From Hydrogenophaga crassostreae (GTDB lineage Bacteria > Pseudomonadota > Gammaproteobacteria > Burkholderiales > Burkholderiaceae_C): a stretch of DNA of 64,000 bases. A model generated the notes under the pieces. It saw nothing but the letters and a program-made list of their open reading frames with translations, had not been told where the DNA came from and made no database searches. Positions within the stretch are counted from its first letter, which is position 1. Each line of letters starts with the position of its first letter. This document shows, piece by piece, positions 35,642 through 44,438 of the stretch. The stretch is taken from the NCBI RefSeq assembly GCF_001761385.1, contig NZ_CP017476.1, positions 4,329,501 through 4,393,500 on the forward strand, in the 5' to 3' direction. The position numbers and the translations under genes were made by a program.

Positions 35642-37600
35642 TCAATGCACGACCTGGTAGTTGGGGGAGGCAAACACCAGATAGGCCGCCTGACGCACCC
35701 GGTTGGTCAGGTAGTTGTTCCCGCTGGTCTGCTGGGTATAGGCCGCCACGGCATTCACAACCGCCATGCGGGCTGCGGTGGGCAAAGGCGCCCCCAATGC
35801 CAGCAGCGACAGGCGGTCAACCAGCTTGCCGGGGTCGCCTGCATCGGACACAAAAGGCGAAAGGTCCACCCGCGTGCCCAAGGCCCCTGGCACATCTTGT
35901 TGAGGATCCGAGCCATCCCAGAACACCAGGTAATTCACATAGTTCACCCGTTGCAAGGCCGCATTTGTGCTGTGCAGGGCAAATGCCGGGCCCACCAGCG
36001 AGGTGCCGGCCACCGGGTAGTCGGGTGGATAGAAGTTGAACACCGACGGTGAGCGAAAGGCGTGCTGGCGCAGCTCTTCACCCCACCACCAGCCCAGCGC
36101 GTCACCATCGGTGCGGCCATTGAGGGCACGCAACACACCGGTAAAAAACTGCGCCGGTTCCCGCAAGCGCCCTGCCGTGTTCGAGGGGGAAGTGGTGCGG
36201 GCCTCCGCATCGAGCAAGATGGCCGCAACCGTGGCCTTCATGTCACCACGCTGCCCTGTGCCAAAACCCTGAAACCGGCCGGAGACAAACGCACTGGCCA
36301 CCCGCTGCACATAGGCTGGAGAAGGGTTGCTGGTCACCAGATGCTGGATCAGCTGGCGCCCCACAAACGGCGCCATGTTGGGATGGTTCATGAGGCTGTT
36401 GAGCACCGCTTCAAGCGCCTGGCCCGGGTTGTGGCCCGAAGGCAGATTGACTCCGGAGAGCAGTGCACGCGCAGCGCTGTCGTGAAAGCTGGCCACGGGG
36501 ACCATGTCGCCCCCGTAATACTGGCAGTTGCTTCCTCTGGGCCAGCAACCCCAGGGCGTGGCCCCACCGGCCGGATAGGTCCAGCCTGTCAAGGCAAAAG
36601 CGTAGTTGCGAACCATTTCGTTGTCATAGGTTGGTTCGCAGTCACCCGACTTGAGCGTGCCATTGGTGTTGAGCGCACAGGTGCCCAGCGAAAACAGCTG
36701 CAGCAACTCGCGGGCAAAGTTTTCGTTGGGGGCCGCTTTGTCGTTGTTGACATTGTTCAGGTAGTCGCCCATCACGGGCGAAAGCGCCACGCTTCGCAAA
36801 ACATCCCGGTAATTGCCAAACGCCTGGTTCAGCAAGGCGTTGTTGTAGTTGCGCAAGCCATAGGTACCAAACACCTCCAGATTGGACACCACCAGAATTT
36901 GCTGCAAGGCCCAGCCCACTCTTTGACGCAACTGATCGGGTTCACTGACGGCATTGCGGTAAAAGTCCCAGACCAGCGGCGTTGATGAAGACCAGTCGCG
37001 CCAGCAGTTGTCGCCTCTGCCATCACAGAATTCACCGGACGACTGGGCAAATTGGTGCACGGCACCGGTACCGCCTGATGTCAATGCCGACGTTGGGATG
37101 ATCAGCTCGGAAAAGAGCAGTGGCTTATGCAGTCCAAACGAGGGAGCCGGCGTGGGGTCGGGCGCCGCAACCTGAGGCCTAATGGTCCCTCGCAGCGAAC
37201 GGCTGGTGGACATTTGCTCGGCCACCCAAAGCAAGGGGCCGGTCTGGCGGATGTGTTGAATCAATGCCTCTGTGGCGCCAAACGTGCCCTGGTTGGCGAG
37301 GCGCACCGCATCGACCTGTGTGGTGGGTGAGCTGGCCAGTGCCTTGCGCCCAGTCACAGGCGGGACGCCTTCGACCGCGTGCAGTGCCCAACCCGGAGAA
37401 CCACCCAGAGCGCCCGGCTGGCTGGCTTGAAGCTCACTCCGGTCAGTTGTGGCGGCTTTGGCCGGGGATGCCACCTCTGTCGGCGAATGGCCACCGCCGC
37501 CGCAAGCAAGCAGCCCACCTGCGGCCAGCAGTGAGGCGATGAGGCCTCTCAATCGCGGAGGACTCAGGCAGGCGCGAACGGGGAAGAACAACAGGCTCAT
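35642..37600 (-). CDS. DUF1800 family lipoprotein
   Basis: A 652-residue protein. The signal peptide ends at a lipobox, GGLLAC, with Cys33 followed by a Gly run. The DUF1800 body shows ANQGTFGATEALIQHIRQTG near the start, then RQRVGWALQQILVVS, NENFARELLQLFSLGT and a late RQLIQHLVTSNPSPAYVQRV. Function is unknown; the pair with DUF1501 recurs widely and suggests one envelope system. The ATG at 37600 gives a proper signal peptide. The two genes form an operon, DUF1800 first. Confidence 0.88.
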   Translation of the reverse strand: MSLLFFPVRACLSPPRLRGLIASLLAAGGLLACGGGGHSPTEVASPAKAATTDRSELQASQPGALGGSPGWALHAVEGVPPVTGRKALASSPTTQVDAVRLANQGTFGATEALIQHIRQTGPLLWVAEQMSTSRSLRGTIRPQVAAPDPTPAPSFGLHKPLLFSELIIPTSALTSGGTGAVHQFAQSSGEFCDGRGDNCWRDWSSSTPLVWDFYRNAVSEPDQLRQRVGWALQQILVVSNLEVFGTYGLRNYNNALLNQAFGNYRDVLRSVALSPVMGDYLNNVNNDKAAPNENFARELLQLFSLGTCALNTNGTLKSGDCEPTYDNEMVRNYAFALTGWTYPAGGATPWGCWPRGSNCQYYGGDMVPVASFHDSAARALLSGVNLPSGHNPGQALEAVLNSLMNHPNMAPFVGRQLIQHLVTSNPSPAYVQRVASAFVSGRFQGFGTGQRGDMKATVAAILLDAEARTTSPSNTAGRLREPAQFFTGVLRALNGRTDGDALGWWWGEELRQHAFRSPSVFNFYPPDYPVAGTSLVGPAFALHSTNAALQRVNYVNYLVFWDGSDPQQDVPGALGTRVDLSPFVSDAGDPGKLVDRLSLLALGAPLPTAARMAVVNAVAAYTQQTSGNNYLTNRVRQAAYLVFASPNYQVVH

Positions 37601-37717
37601 CCAGCAGCACTGTAGCGACCCTGTCACGGGTATGGGTTAAATCTCGTAACCATTCATCCAAACCACCCTCTCCCGCCTGGCCTGTGGCAGAACCCCGGCC
37701 GTGGCATGCGCCCTTGC

Positions 37718-38155
37718 TCAGCCCTTGACGATCAACACTGGAACGGCTGCGTGAGCCAGGACCTTCTGGGCCACGCTGCCGAGAATCAGCGCCTTGACGC
37801 CCTGGCGACCGTGGGAACCCATCACGATCAGATCGCAGCCCTCGGCCACGGCCGTCTCGACAACGCCTTCGTGAACCACATTGCGCTCGATCGTGTCACC
37901 CACGAAAGGAGCCCCTTCTGCCTCGCACACCTTGCTGACCGCATCCAGCGCCTGCGTGGCCGCCCGGCGGGCTTCAGTCATGTACGACTGCAACGCAACG
38001 GCGGAGGCGTCACCGATACCAATGAAGGGGAACGGATCAATCACGTAGACCCCGACAACCTGGGCCCCCTGTGACTTGGCCAGCTGCGCCGCAACAGTGG
38101 CAGCAGCAGTTGCGAGCGACGAACCATCAGTGGGAACGAGAATTTTCTTGAACAT
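37718..38155 (-). CDS. Universal stress protein UspA family
   Basis: A 145-residue single-domain Usp. The N-terminus MFKKILVPTDGSSLA and the nucleotide-binding segment VMGSHGRQGVKALILGSVAQ (G-2x-G-9x-G-S type) indicate an ATP-binding UspA. A C-terminal VLAHAAVPVLIVKG completes the fold. The ATG at 38155 is at the conserved start. A possible FNR/Anr-type site and a -10 lie upstream with the right spacing for an activated promoter, suggesting control by oxygen limitation. Confidence 0.92.
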   Translation of the reverse strand: MFKKILVPTDGSSLATAAATVAAQLAKSQGAQVVGVYVIDPFPFIGIGDASAVALQSYMTEARRAATQALDAVSKVCEAEGAPFVGDTIERNVVHEGVVETAVAEGCDLIVMGSHGRQGVKALILGSVAQKVLAHAAVPVLIVKG

Positions 38156-38224
38156 ATGGGTCTCCTTCAAACAGGATGAATGTGCGGCACCTGAAAAGCG
38201 CTCGAACACCATTCACTGGAACAG

Positions 38225-38230
38225 ATCCTA
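38225..38230 (-). promoter_or_regulatory. Candidate -10 of the uspA-like gene
   Basis: TAGGAT on the minus strand. A start site about 7 bases downstream (near 38218) would be 41.5 bp from the centre of the FNR-like site, the spacing of a class II activated promoter. Confidence 0.35.
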
Positions 38231-38252
38231 GCCCCAATCGCAACACACCACA

Positions 38253-38266
38253 TTGCGTCACGTCAA
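38253..38266. promoter_or_regulatory. Candidate FNR/Anr-type site
   Basis: TTGCGTCACGTCAA keeps 7 of the 10 defined bases of TTGAT-N4-ATCAA (TTG on the left, TCAA on the right). It sits 98 bp before the uspA-like start codon. Confidence 0.4.
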
Positions 38267-38510
38267 GCCAGGTGGATGGCCGCATCCGGGAAATGCAGGC
38301 CTTTTGGAGCCAGAAGAATCAAATAAAGGCGGTGCAGGCGCAAACCTGCCCCGTCATTGTTATTGAGGCAATTGCGCAAAGACGAGTCCATTAGTTTTAC
38401 TTTTAATGCGTGCAGACGGCTCAGCGCACTTTGCTCCGGCAATTCGTTCGCACAACTAAGGACTTAGGGACACAATTGACTACACTCGAAGAAGGGGACC
38501 CTATAGAGAA

Positions 38511-39977
38511 GTGTCCAACGATCCGCCCAATGTCACCAACTGTGCTCGAACCGTGCAACTGCAACGCCCCTTCGATCCCGTCGTCACTTTTCAGAACAGC
38601 CAAGGCGAAACCGCCAGGGGCACGCTGACGTCCCTGCAACGTCGTGCGCTGGTGATGGAGATTTACAACCCGTACTCCATCGTGCAAGTCAGTGAAGTGC
38701 TCGATGACCTTGTCATCCGTTCGGGCGACCGCAGCATATACAAGGGCAAGGCCGTGGTGGTGAGTTTGCTGAACACTGGCCTGATGGCCGTTGTTTCGCT
38801 GGCACTGATCGATGAGTGGAGCGACCTGAATCTTGCGCACGGCGACCCCAAAAAGATTGGCGCCGAAACCGTCCGCTTCATTTCGGACTGGGAGGATCGA
38901 TTTCGCATCCGCGAGAGCTACCAGGTCGCGATCAGTGAATTTCGTTCTTTTCTGTCCGAGACTGCGCGCTGGATCGATCAGAGCGACATGAATGACTCAC
39001 TTCCAAAAGGTGCTAACGGACGGCTGACCGATGAGGTATTTTGGGCACTCGCTGAGCCCTTGATGGCCAAGAGCAAAAGTTACCTGGCTCGTCTGGAAGC
39101 CGAGGCCGCAGATATACCGCCTGAAGATTCGCTGCTGCATAGAGCTTTTGCGCAAGCTGCGCTTCACCCGCTCATTCTGAAGGCACCATTCGTCTATCGG
39201 ACGTTTGCCAAACCACTCGGATATGCGGGCGACTATGAAATGGTCAATCAGCTGCTTGGCGATCCTCGCCAAGGAAGCAGCACGTACATCGAACTGGTCA
39301 ACGCAGTTTTCATCAAATCTGCCGTTGCGCAAGCACACCGCAACCGAGTCGATATTCTCGTTGACTACTTGGGCAGGGCCATAGCATTGGCCAAGTCAGA
39401 AAATCGGCAAGTAAAAATTCTGAACATCGGCTGTGGCCCTGCAGCAGAAATTCAGCAGCTTATTCAGACCCATAAAGACCTGGAAAATATAGAGTTTACG
39501 CTAATGGACTTCAGCGCAGAAACGCTGAACTACACCAAATCCAAACTCGATCAAATTGCAAAAGCATGCAACAACGTTATCAACGTCAAATACATACAGG
39601 AATCCGTACATGATTTGCTCAAACGCAACTCACGTTCGGCAAAGATAGGAAATGACACCTACGACTTTATCTACTGCGCAGGGCTCTTCGACTACCTCTC
39701 AGATAAAGTGTGCACAAGATTGATTCGGTTCTTTTTGTCCAAAGGGAAGGTCGGAACCCAGCTGTTGCTGACCAATGTGCACTCCAGCAACCCCGAAAAG
39801 CATGGGATGGAGCATCTGCTCGAATGGCACCTCATCTACAGAGATGAGGCACAGATGAGCAAAATCATGAGCGAAGTCGATGCGTCTGTGCATTTGTTCA
39901 CCGACGAGACCGGTGTCAACGTTTTTGCGGAAGCAACTCTGAAGAGCATCCCCAATGGAGAAAGAGCGACGGAATGA
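38511..39977 (+). CDS. phcB: PhcB-like methyltransferase (3-hydroxy fatty acid methyl ester synthase)
   Basis: A 488-residue protein. Residues about 23-100 look like a PilZ-type beta-barrel without the usual RxxxR motif. The C-terminal half is a class I SAM methyltransferase with motif I VKILNIGCGPAAE (301-313) and an acidic LMDFS at 331-335. In Ralstonia, PhcB methylates a 3-hydroxy fatty acid to give the quorum signal. The assignment leans on the three following genes, which match phcS, phcR and phcQ in order and domains. The start is GTG after GAGAA. The stop overlaps phcS (ATGA). The gene is visibly more AT-rich than its surroundings. Confidence 0.8.
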   Translation: MSNDPPNVTNCARTVQLQRPFDPVVTFQNSQGETARGTLTSLQRRALVMEIYNPYSIVQVSEVLDDLVIRSGDRSIYKGKAVVVSLLNTGLMAVVSLALIDEWSDLNLAHGDPKKIGAETVRFISDWEDRFRIRESYQVAISEFRSFLSETARWIDQSDMNDSLPKGANGRLTDEVFWALAEPLMAKSKSYLARLEAEAADIPPEDSLLHRAFAQAALHPLILKAPFVYRTFAKPLGYAGDYEMVNQLLGDPRQGSSTYIELVNAVFIKSAVAQAHRNRVDILVDYLGRAIALAKSENRQVKILNIGCGPAAEIQQLIQTHKDLENIEFTLMDFSAETLNYTKSKLDQIAKACNNVINVKYIQESVHDLLKRNSRSAKIGNDTYDFIYCAGLFDYLSDKVCTRLIRFFLSKGKVGTQLLLTNVHSSNPEKHGMEHLLEWHLIYRDEAQMSKIMSEVDASVHLFTDETGVNVFAEATLKSIPNGERATE

Positions 39978-41296
39978 AGGCCGCGACAGTCTCGCCTTAC
40001 GAAGAGCAGCTATCGGACTTTCGTGTCACCTACAGTAAGGCGGGCGCCATAACCACGGCTCTGCTTGTGTTGGTGGGCATATCCCTAGACTTCTTTTCGT
40101 ACCCAGATCGATTAACGGAATTTCTTCTGTTCCGCATCGGAACTGCATTAGCCATCTTTCTCGTTTTCGTGGTCTTGTACACGAATTTTGGAAGAACGCA
40201 TGTGCGGGCATTGACCATGATTTGGCTGTCAATGCCACAACTCATGATCGCGTGGATGATCTACCTGACCGACGGATCAGATTCAATCTATTTTGTCGGC
40301 CTTCACCTTGCCATGTATGCCGTCGGGATCATCCTTCCCATAACAGTTTTCGAGGGAATAGGTTTTGGGGCCCTGACGCTGGTGGTATACGTTATTGCCT
40401 GTGCCTACAACGAGAATGGGGCAGGCACAGACGCGAAGATGTACACCAACAGCATTTTCATTCTTTTTTCGGCGACCGCCAGTGCGGTTTGCACCTGGTT
40501 CAATGAAAAGGCACGAAACAGGCTGTTCTCACTTCAGCACGAAGTGTCTCTCAACAATAAAAAACTGAAAGAAACCAATCGGACGCTCGCAGAGGTTAAA
40601 GGCCAACTCATTCAGCGTGAAAAGATGGCGGCCATTGGCACGCTGTCAGCCGGTTTGCTTCACGAACTCAACAACCCCGTGAATTACAGTTTGATGGCCA
40701 TCAACATGGCCATGACCTTGCCAACGGTCAAGACCGACGCGATGCTCAAAGAGAGCTTGGTCGACGCCAAGGAGGGCATGGATCGCATCCAGAACATCGT
40801 CTCCGACCTCAAAACTTTTGCCTATCAAAAACCCGGTGAAGACAGTCACCGGCCGTTCCTGCTTGAAAACGCTGTGCGATCTGCCACTCGACTGGCTGGT
40901 TTTGACCTCAAGGGAATCAAGGTTTCTGTCGATCTTCCTCAGGACACCCATGTGCTGGGTGACGAGCCGGCCATCATCGGCGTCTTGATCAACTTGCTGA
41001 GCAACGCGGCCCATGCAGTGCATGGGGCCAAGCGGGAACAACCTGATATCGGAGTAAGAGTGGAGTCTTTGGAAAAGCGCCTGAAAGTTTCAGTGCGCGA
41101 CAACGGGCAAGGCATTGCCACGGATGTGCTTTCGCGGGTATTTGAGCCATTCTTCACCACCCGTGAAGTGGGCTCCGGCCTGGGCTTGGGCCTGAGCATG
41201 AGCTACTCCATCATTCAACGCCATGGCAGTACCCTGGAGGTGCATAGTGAACCGGGCGCCTGGACCGAGTTCACCTTCGATCTGGCGAGGACCTGA
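39974..41296 (+). CDS. phcS: PhcS-like membrane sensor histidine kinase
   Basis: A 440-residue kinase. About six transmembrane helices fill residues 24-175 with very short loops, so the ligand is probably sensed within the membrane, fitting a lipid-like signal. A coiled linker leads to the H-box AGLLHELNNPVNYS with phospho-acceptor His230. The ATPase domain has NLLSNAAHAV (N-box), DNGQGIA (G1), FEPFFTTRE (F-box) and GSGLGLGLSMSY (G2). As I recall, His230 is also the number of the phosphorylated residue in Ralstonia PhcS. Start by ATGA overlap with phcB; the next gene follows without a gap. Confidence 0.85.
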   Translation: MKAATVSPYEEQLSDFRVTYSKAGAITTALLVLVGISLDFFSYPDRLTEFLLFRIGTALAIFLVFVVLYTNFGRTHVRALTMIWLSMPQLMIAWMIYLTDGSDSIYFVGLHLAMYAVGIILPITVFEGIGFGALTLVVYVIACAYNENGAGTDAKMYTNSIFILFSATASAVCTWFNEKARNRLFSLQHEVSLNNKKLKETNRTLAEVKGQLIQREKMAAIGTLSAGLLHELNNPVNYSLMAINMAMTLPTVKTDAMLKESLVDAKEGMDRIQNIVSDLKTFAYQKPGEDSHRPFLLENAVRSATRLAGFDLKGIKVSVDLPQDTHVLGDEPAIIGVLINLLSNAAHAVHGAKREQPDIGVRVESLEKRLKVSVRDNGQGIATDVLSRVFEPFFTTREVGSGLGLGLSMSYSIIQRHGSTLEVHSEPGAWTEFTFDLART

Positions 41297-42514
41297 ATGG
41301 ACGGCTTCGCCAATCCCCCCTCTGCGCCACCCCAGAAAAACAAGGCGCCACACGCCATCCTGATGGTGGACGACGAGCCGCAAGCCTGCAAGTGGTTTTC
41401 TCGCCTGTTTTCCGATGAGTTCACTGTTTTCACGGCATCGGGCGTCGACGAAGCATTGGCACTGTTGCGTGAGCGGGCGCAGGAGGTTGCGGTCGTCTTG
41501 ACCGACTACCGCATGCCGCTTCGCAATGGTGTCGATCTCTTGAGCGAGCTTCGTACGCCTTACCCCCACATTTCAAGGCTGCTCATTTCGGCATATGCCG
41601 ACAAAACCGTGGCGATGGAAGCCATCAACCAGGGGCAGGTCGAGCAAATTCTTGAAAAGCCCCTGAACGAAACCCTGGTCAGACAAGCGCTTCGCACCGC
41701 GCTGGCGAACAGCCAACGCCGTGTCGCGGAACGCAACTTGCTCGACACGCGCGAGTCCACCCTGCGCGAGACCCTGGGTTTTCTTGCCCACGAAGCATCT
41801 ACCCCTTTGGCAACCGTGCGCAGCTACCTGTCTGCGATGAGAGATCGCCACCTTGAGGATCCCTCAAAAGAAGCAGCCACCGCTGGGGCACCCCAACGCA
41901 ACAAGAACGGGGAAGTGCTGGCAATGATCGAAGCCGCTCAGCGTGGTGCCGACTTTGCACAGGTGCTGGTGACAAAGTTTCTGATGTCTGCCAACGTGAC
42001 CGCGCAGGGCACCCACCCGGGTTCGGCCAAGGCGAGCGAACTGATCGATGCGGTGCGCCGGGAATACCCTTTCGACGCCGACGAATCACGGTGGGTGCGC
42101 TGCGAGGTCAGCGAAGATTTTGATTTGCCTGGTTCACGTGATCTGCTTTTCCTGGTTCTGTGCACCTTGGTAAAAAACTCGGTTCTGGCGCTGCGCTCGG
42201 CGCCACCGGACCAACCGCAGCTGGATATCGTGCTGGCGAGCTATGCGCCGGCGCCAGGCATGGCGGCGCAACCGCTCATTGGTGTGCGTGACAACGGACC
42301 GGGCATTGCCCCTGAGATATTGGACCGGCTCACCCGTGAGCCCACCACCACTCGAGCAGACATTGGCGGCACCGGTATGGGCCTCGTCTTTTGCCAACGC
42401 GTGATGTCAACGCTTGGCGGAGCCATGGAGGTCCAATCCACGCTCGGCCAGGGCGTTGTGGTAACGCTGTATTTCCCCAATGCCTCCGAAGAACCCCACA
42501 AGGAATGGCCATGA
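41297..42514 (+). CDS. phcR: PhcR-like response regulator with C-terminal kinase domain
   Basis: A 405-residue protein with an N-terminal receiver (HAILMVDDEPQ, phospho-acceptor D70 in LTDYRMP, conserved K in LEKPL). The output module is a histidine-kinase-like unit: FLAHEASTPLATVRS with His165, then VKNSVLAL (N-box), RDNGPGIAPE (G1) and GGTGMGLVFCQRV (G2). A receiver followed by a kinase module is the unusual layout known for Ralstonia PhcR. It abuts phcS and overlaps phcQ by four bases. Confidence 0.85.
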   Translation: MDGFANPPSAPPQKNKAPHAILMVDDEPQACKWFSRLFSDEFTVFTASGVDEALALLRERAQEVAVVLTDYRMPLRNGVDLLSELRTPYPHISRLLISAYADKTVAMEAINQGQVEQILEKPLNETLVRQALRTALANSQRRVAERNLLDTRESTLRETLGFLAHEASTPLATVRSYLSAMRDRHLEDPSKEAATAGAPQRNKNGEVLAMIEAAQRGADFAQVLVTKFLMSANVTAQGTHPGSAKASELIDAVRREYPFDADESRWVRCEVSEDFDLPGSRDLLFLVLCTLVKNSVLALRSAPPDQPQLDIVLASYAPAPGMAAQPLIGVRDNGPGIAPEILDRLTREPTTTRADIGGTGMGLVFCQRVMSTLGGAMEVQSTLGQGVVVTLYFPNASEEPHKEWP

Positions 42515-43473
42515 ACGCACCCAAGAAAATTCTGTATGTTGATGATGAGGCCATGGCCTTGAAGTATTTCGATCGCCTTGTGAGCTCGATCGCGCCCGTT
42601 CTTACCGCGAGTTCGGTGGAGGGAGGCAAAGCCGTCTTGCGTGAGCACGCATCGGAAATTGCCGTGCTGGTGACCGATCAGCGCATGCCGGGCGAATTGG
42701 GCAACGAGCTGCTGCGCTATGCGCGCGAGAACCACCCCCACATCGTTCGCATGCTGACCACGGCCTACTCCGAACTCGGCGATGCCATTGAGGCCATCAA
42801 TTCGGGGGAGATCTTCCGCTACATCAACAAGCCGTGGGAACTCGACAACCTGCACACCGATCTGAAGAATGCCCTTGAACTGTCGGCGTTGCGATCAGAG
42901 CGGGACGAGCTTCTGCACGACAAGATTCTTGTGCAGCAAAGCCAGTTGCTCTCCAACCGCATGGCATCGCTGTTGATGCTGAGTGCAGCGGTCCAAAGCG
43001 AGGCCCACGAGGCAGCCCTGTACCAGTTCGCCCAGAGCGCCTTGATGTGCAAAACCATCGATCCGGGGATAGATTGGCAGCGCTGGGAACACGCCGACCT
43101 GCTTCAGGCCGAGGCCCAGCGTGGCGTGGCGATCGCCTCGCACCTCAGGCACTGGCTGCGCACCTGGGGCCCCGCAAGCGATGACGCCCGGGCATTGCAG
43201 GTGCTGGCTGAGGTGTTGGACGCCGAACCGCTGGGCGGTGACGGCGTGCTGATCACAGACCCACGCATCCTGACCGCCTTGCTAACGGCGCCGGCCGGAC
43301 AGATGGTCTCTGCGCAGCAATGCGCCTGGCTGGCCTGGTTGATGTGGCAAAAAGGGCTGGCCAACCTGGAAGCCCTGAACGGGTCGTTCCGTGTGACCCA
43401 CGTGGCAGCCAGCACCCTGCCTGGCGACTGGCTGGCCGACTCCATGGAGCAACTGGGCCGTTCCCTCGCCTGA
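42511..43473 (+). CDS. phcQ: PhcQ-like response regulator
   Basis: A 320-residue protein with an N-terminal receiver (KILYVDDEAMALKYF, D56 in VTDQRMP, K in INKPWE) and an all-helical C-terminal region of about 190 residues. The latter starts with a coiled coil (LRSERDELLHDKILVQQSQL) and has no known DNA-binding or enzymatic motif. In Ralstonia, PhcQ helps pass the PhcS/PhcR signal toward the LysR regulator PhcA. The ATG at 42511 overlaps the phcR stop and follows AAGGA. It is the last gene of the operon. Confidence 0.82.
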   Translation: MNAPKKILYVDDEAMALKYFDRLVSSIAPVLTASSVEGGKAVLREHASEIAVLVTDQRMPGELGNELLRYARENHPHIVRMLTTAYSELGDAIEAINSGEIFRYINKPWELDNLHTDLKNALELSALRSERDELLHDKILVQQSQLLSNRMASLLMLSAAVQSEAHEAALYQFAQSALMCKTIDPGIDWQRWEHADLLQAEAQRGVAIASHLRHWLRTWGPASDDARALQVLAEVLDAEPLGGDGVLITDPRILTALLTAPAGQMVSAQQCAWLAWLMWQKGLANLEALNGSFRVTHVAASTLPGDWLADSMEQLGRSLA

Positions 43474-43502
43474 GCGCAAGCGCCCCGTTGCACGATGGCT
43501 GC

Positions 43503-44201
43503 CTAACGCTTTCGCGAGATGCCTTTGGGCAAAGCCGCTGCTGCTGCCCATTCATCGCTTTGAAACCAACGGTCACCGTCCAGGCAGGCGCGCAGCATGG
43601 GCAGCGCGTCGTGCCCCCAAAACAGACGGCCATCCACCAGCAAGGCGGGCACCCCGAACACCCCCAGCTCAAGGGCTGTTTCGGTGTTGCTGCGCAAACG
43701 TTGTTTGACCTCTTCGCTGTCGGGCGCCAGCCATTCCCGGCCCCGCAGGGTCATGTGCTCCATCAACCGTGTTTTCAGCCCGTCCAGTCGCGCCGGCTCT
43801 GCCGCATCCTGGCCGCCGCGCCACACATGGTGAAACAACTGCTCGGCAACATAGCGACTGGTCTCGCCCGGTGCTTCGGGCACCGTGCAAGCCAGCCCAA
43901 GTCGCAACAAAGGCAGCGGGTTGAAGGGATGGGACGCTGGTAATTCCAGAGGAACACCATGGTGGTGGGCCAGCCAACTGGCCTGGCGGTAAGTCCAGTC
44001 GCGCTTGCCTGCAATCTCGGCCGGGCCCAACTGTCCATGCGCCTGTAACAAGGCGGCAAACAAAACCGGCTGGTAACGCACGCGAACCGAGTGGCCCATC
44101 AACGCCTCCGGCAAGCGTTCAAAAGCCAGGTAGGCATAGGGTGAAATCGGGTCGTAGAAAAACCGGATGTCGTGCAAGCGAGCGGCGGTGTTCTCACTCA
44201 T
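43503..44201 (-). CDS. 2-hydroxychromene-2-carboxylate isomerase (DsbA/GST-kappa family)
   Basis: A 232-residue thioredoxin-fold protein of the 2-hydroxychromene-2-carboxylate isomerase family. The active-site Ser is in FFYDPISPYAYLAFERLP, where DsbA would have CxxC. The late GVFGVPALLVDGRLFWGHD carries the cis-Pro loop. These enzymes use glutathione in aromatic catabolism, but many homologs have unknown substrates. It overlaps the upstream DUF1289 gene by four bases. Confidence 0.9.
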   Translation of the reverse strand: MSENTAARLHDIRFFYDPISPYAYLAFERLPEALMGHSVRVRYQPVLFAALLQAHGQLGPAEIAGKRDWTYRQASWLAHHHGVPLELPASHPFNPLPLLRLGLACTVPEAPGETSRYVAEQLFHHVWRGGQDAAEPARLDGLKTRLMEHMTLRGREWLAPDSEEVKQRLRSNTETALELGVFGVPALLVDGRLFWGHDALPMLRACLDGDRWFQSDEWAAAAALPKGISRKR

Positions 44202-44431
44202 GTGGCATCCCAGTTTTCAGGCTTCAACTGCCGAGCCTCAATTCTCGACCACACCACGCGCTTCTCATCATCGGTCAGCGTGCCCCAGGCGGCGATTTCC
44301 TGCAAAGTCCGAAAGCAGCCCTTGCAGCGACTGAGCGCCACATCAAGCTCGCAGATGGACACACAGGGCGACGGCACTCCGACTTCGCCATGCTGCGCCT
44401 GTGCGTCGTTCAAATTGATCAGGGGTTCCAT
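44198..44431 (-). CDS. DUF1289 family protein
   Basis: A 77-residue small cysteine protein with the DUF1289 pattern SPCVSICELD followed by CKGCFRTLQEIAAW. The four Cys could bind zinc or a cluster. It is translationally coupled to the isomerase gene downstream (four-base overlap) and follows the YbaK gene by seven bases, forming a three-gene operon. No biochemical role is known. Confidence 0.88.
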   Translation of the reverse strand: MEPLINLNDAQAQHGEVGVPSPCVSICELDVALSRCKGCFRTLQEIAAWGTLTDDEKRVVWSRIEARQLKPENWDAT

Positions 44432-44438
44432 AAGGGAT

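Larger units (their letters stand above)
38156..38510. other. 355-bp divergent region between uspA-like gene and phc operon
   Basis: No gene is seen. The uspA side has an FNR-like site and a candidate -10. The phc side is AT-richer. A -35-like TTGACT (38476-38481) and a TATAGA (38502-38507) lie 20 bp apart, but the second abuts the GTG start, so a promoter further upstream is likely. Confidence 0.5.

Noticed and set aside
38476..38507. TTGACT and TATAGA as the phcB promoter
   Set aside because: The spacing is 20 bp and the -10 would put the start of transcription on the start codon, so a standard promoter is doubtful.
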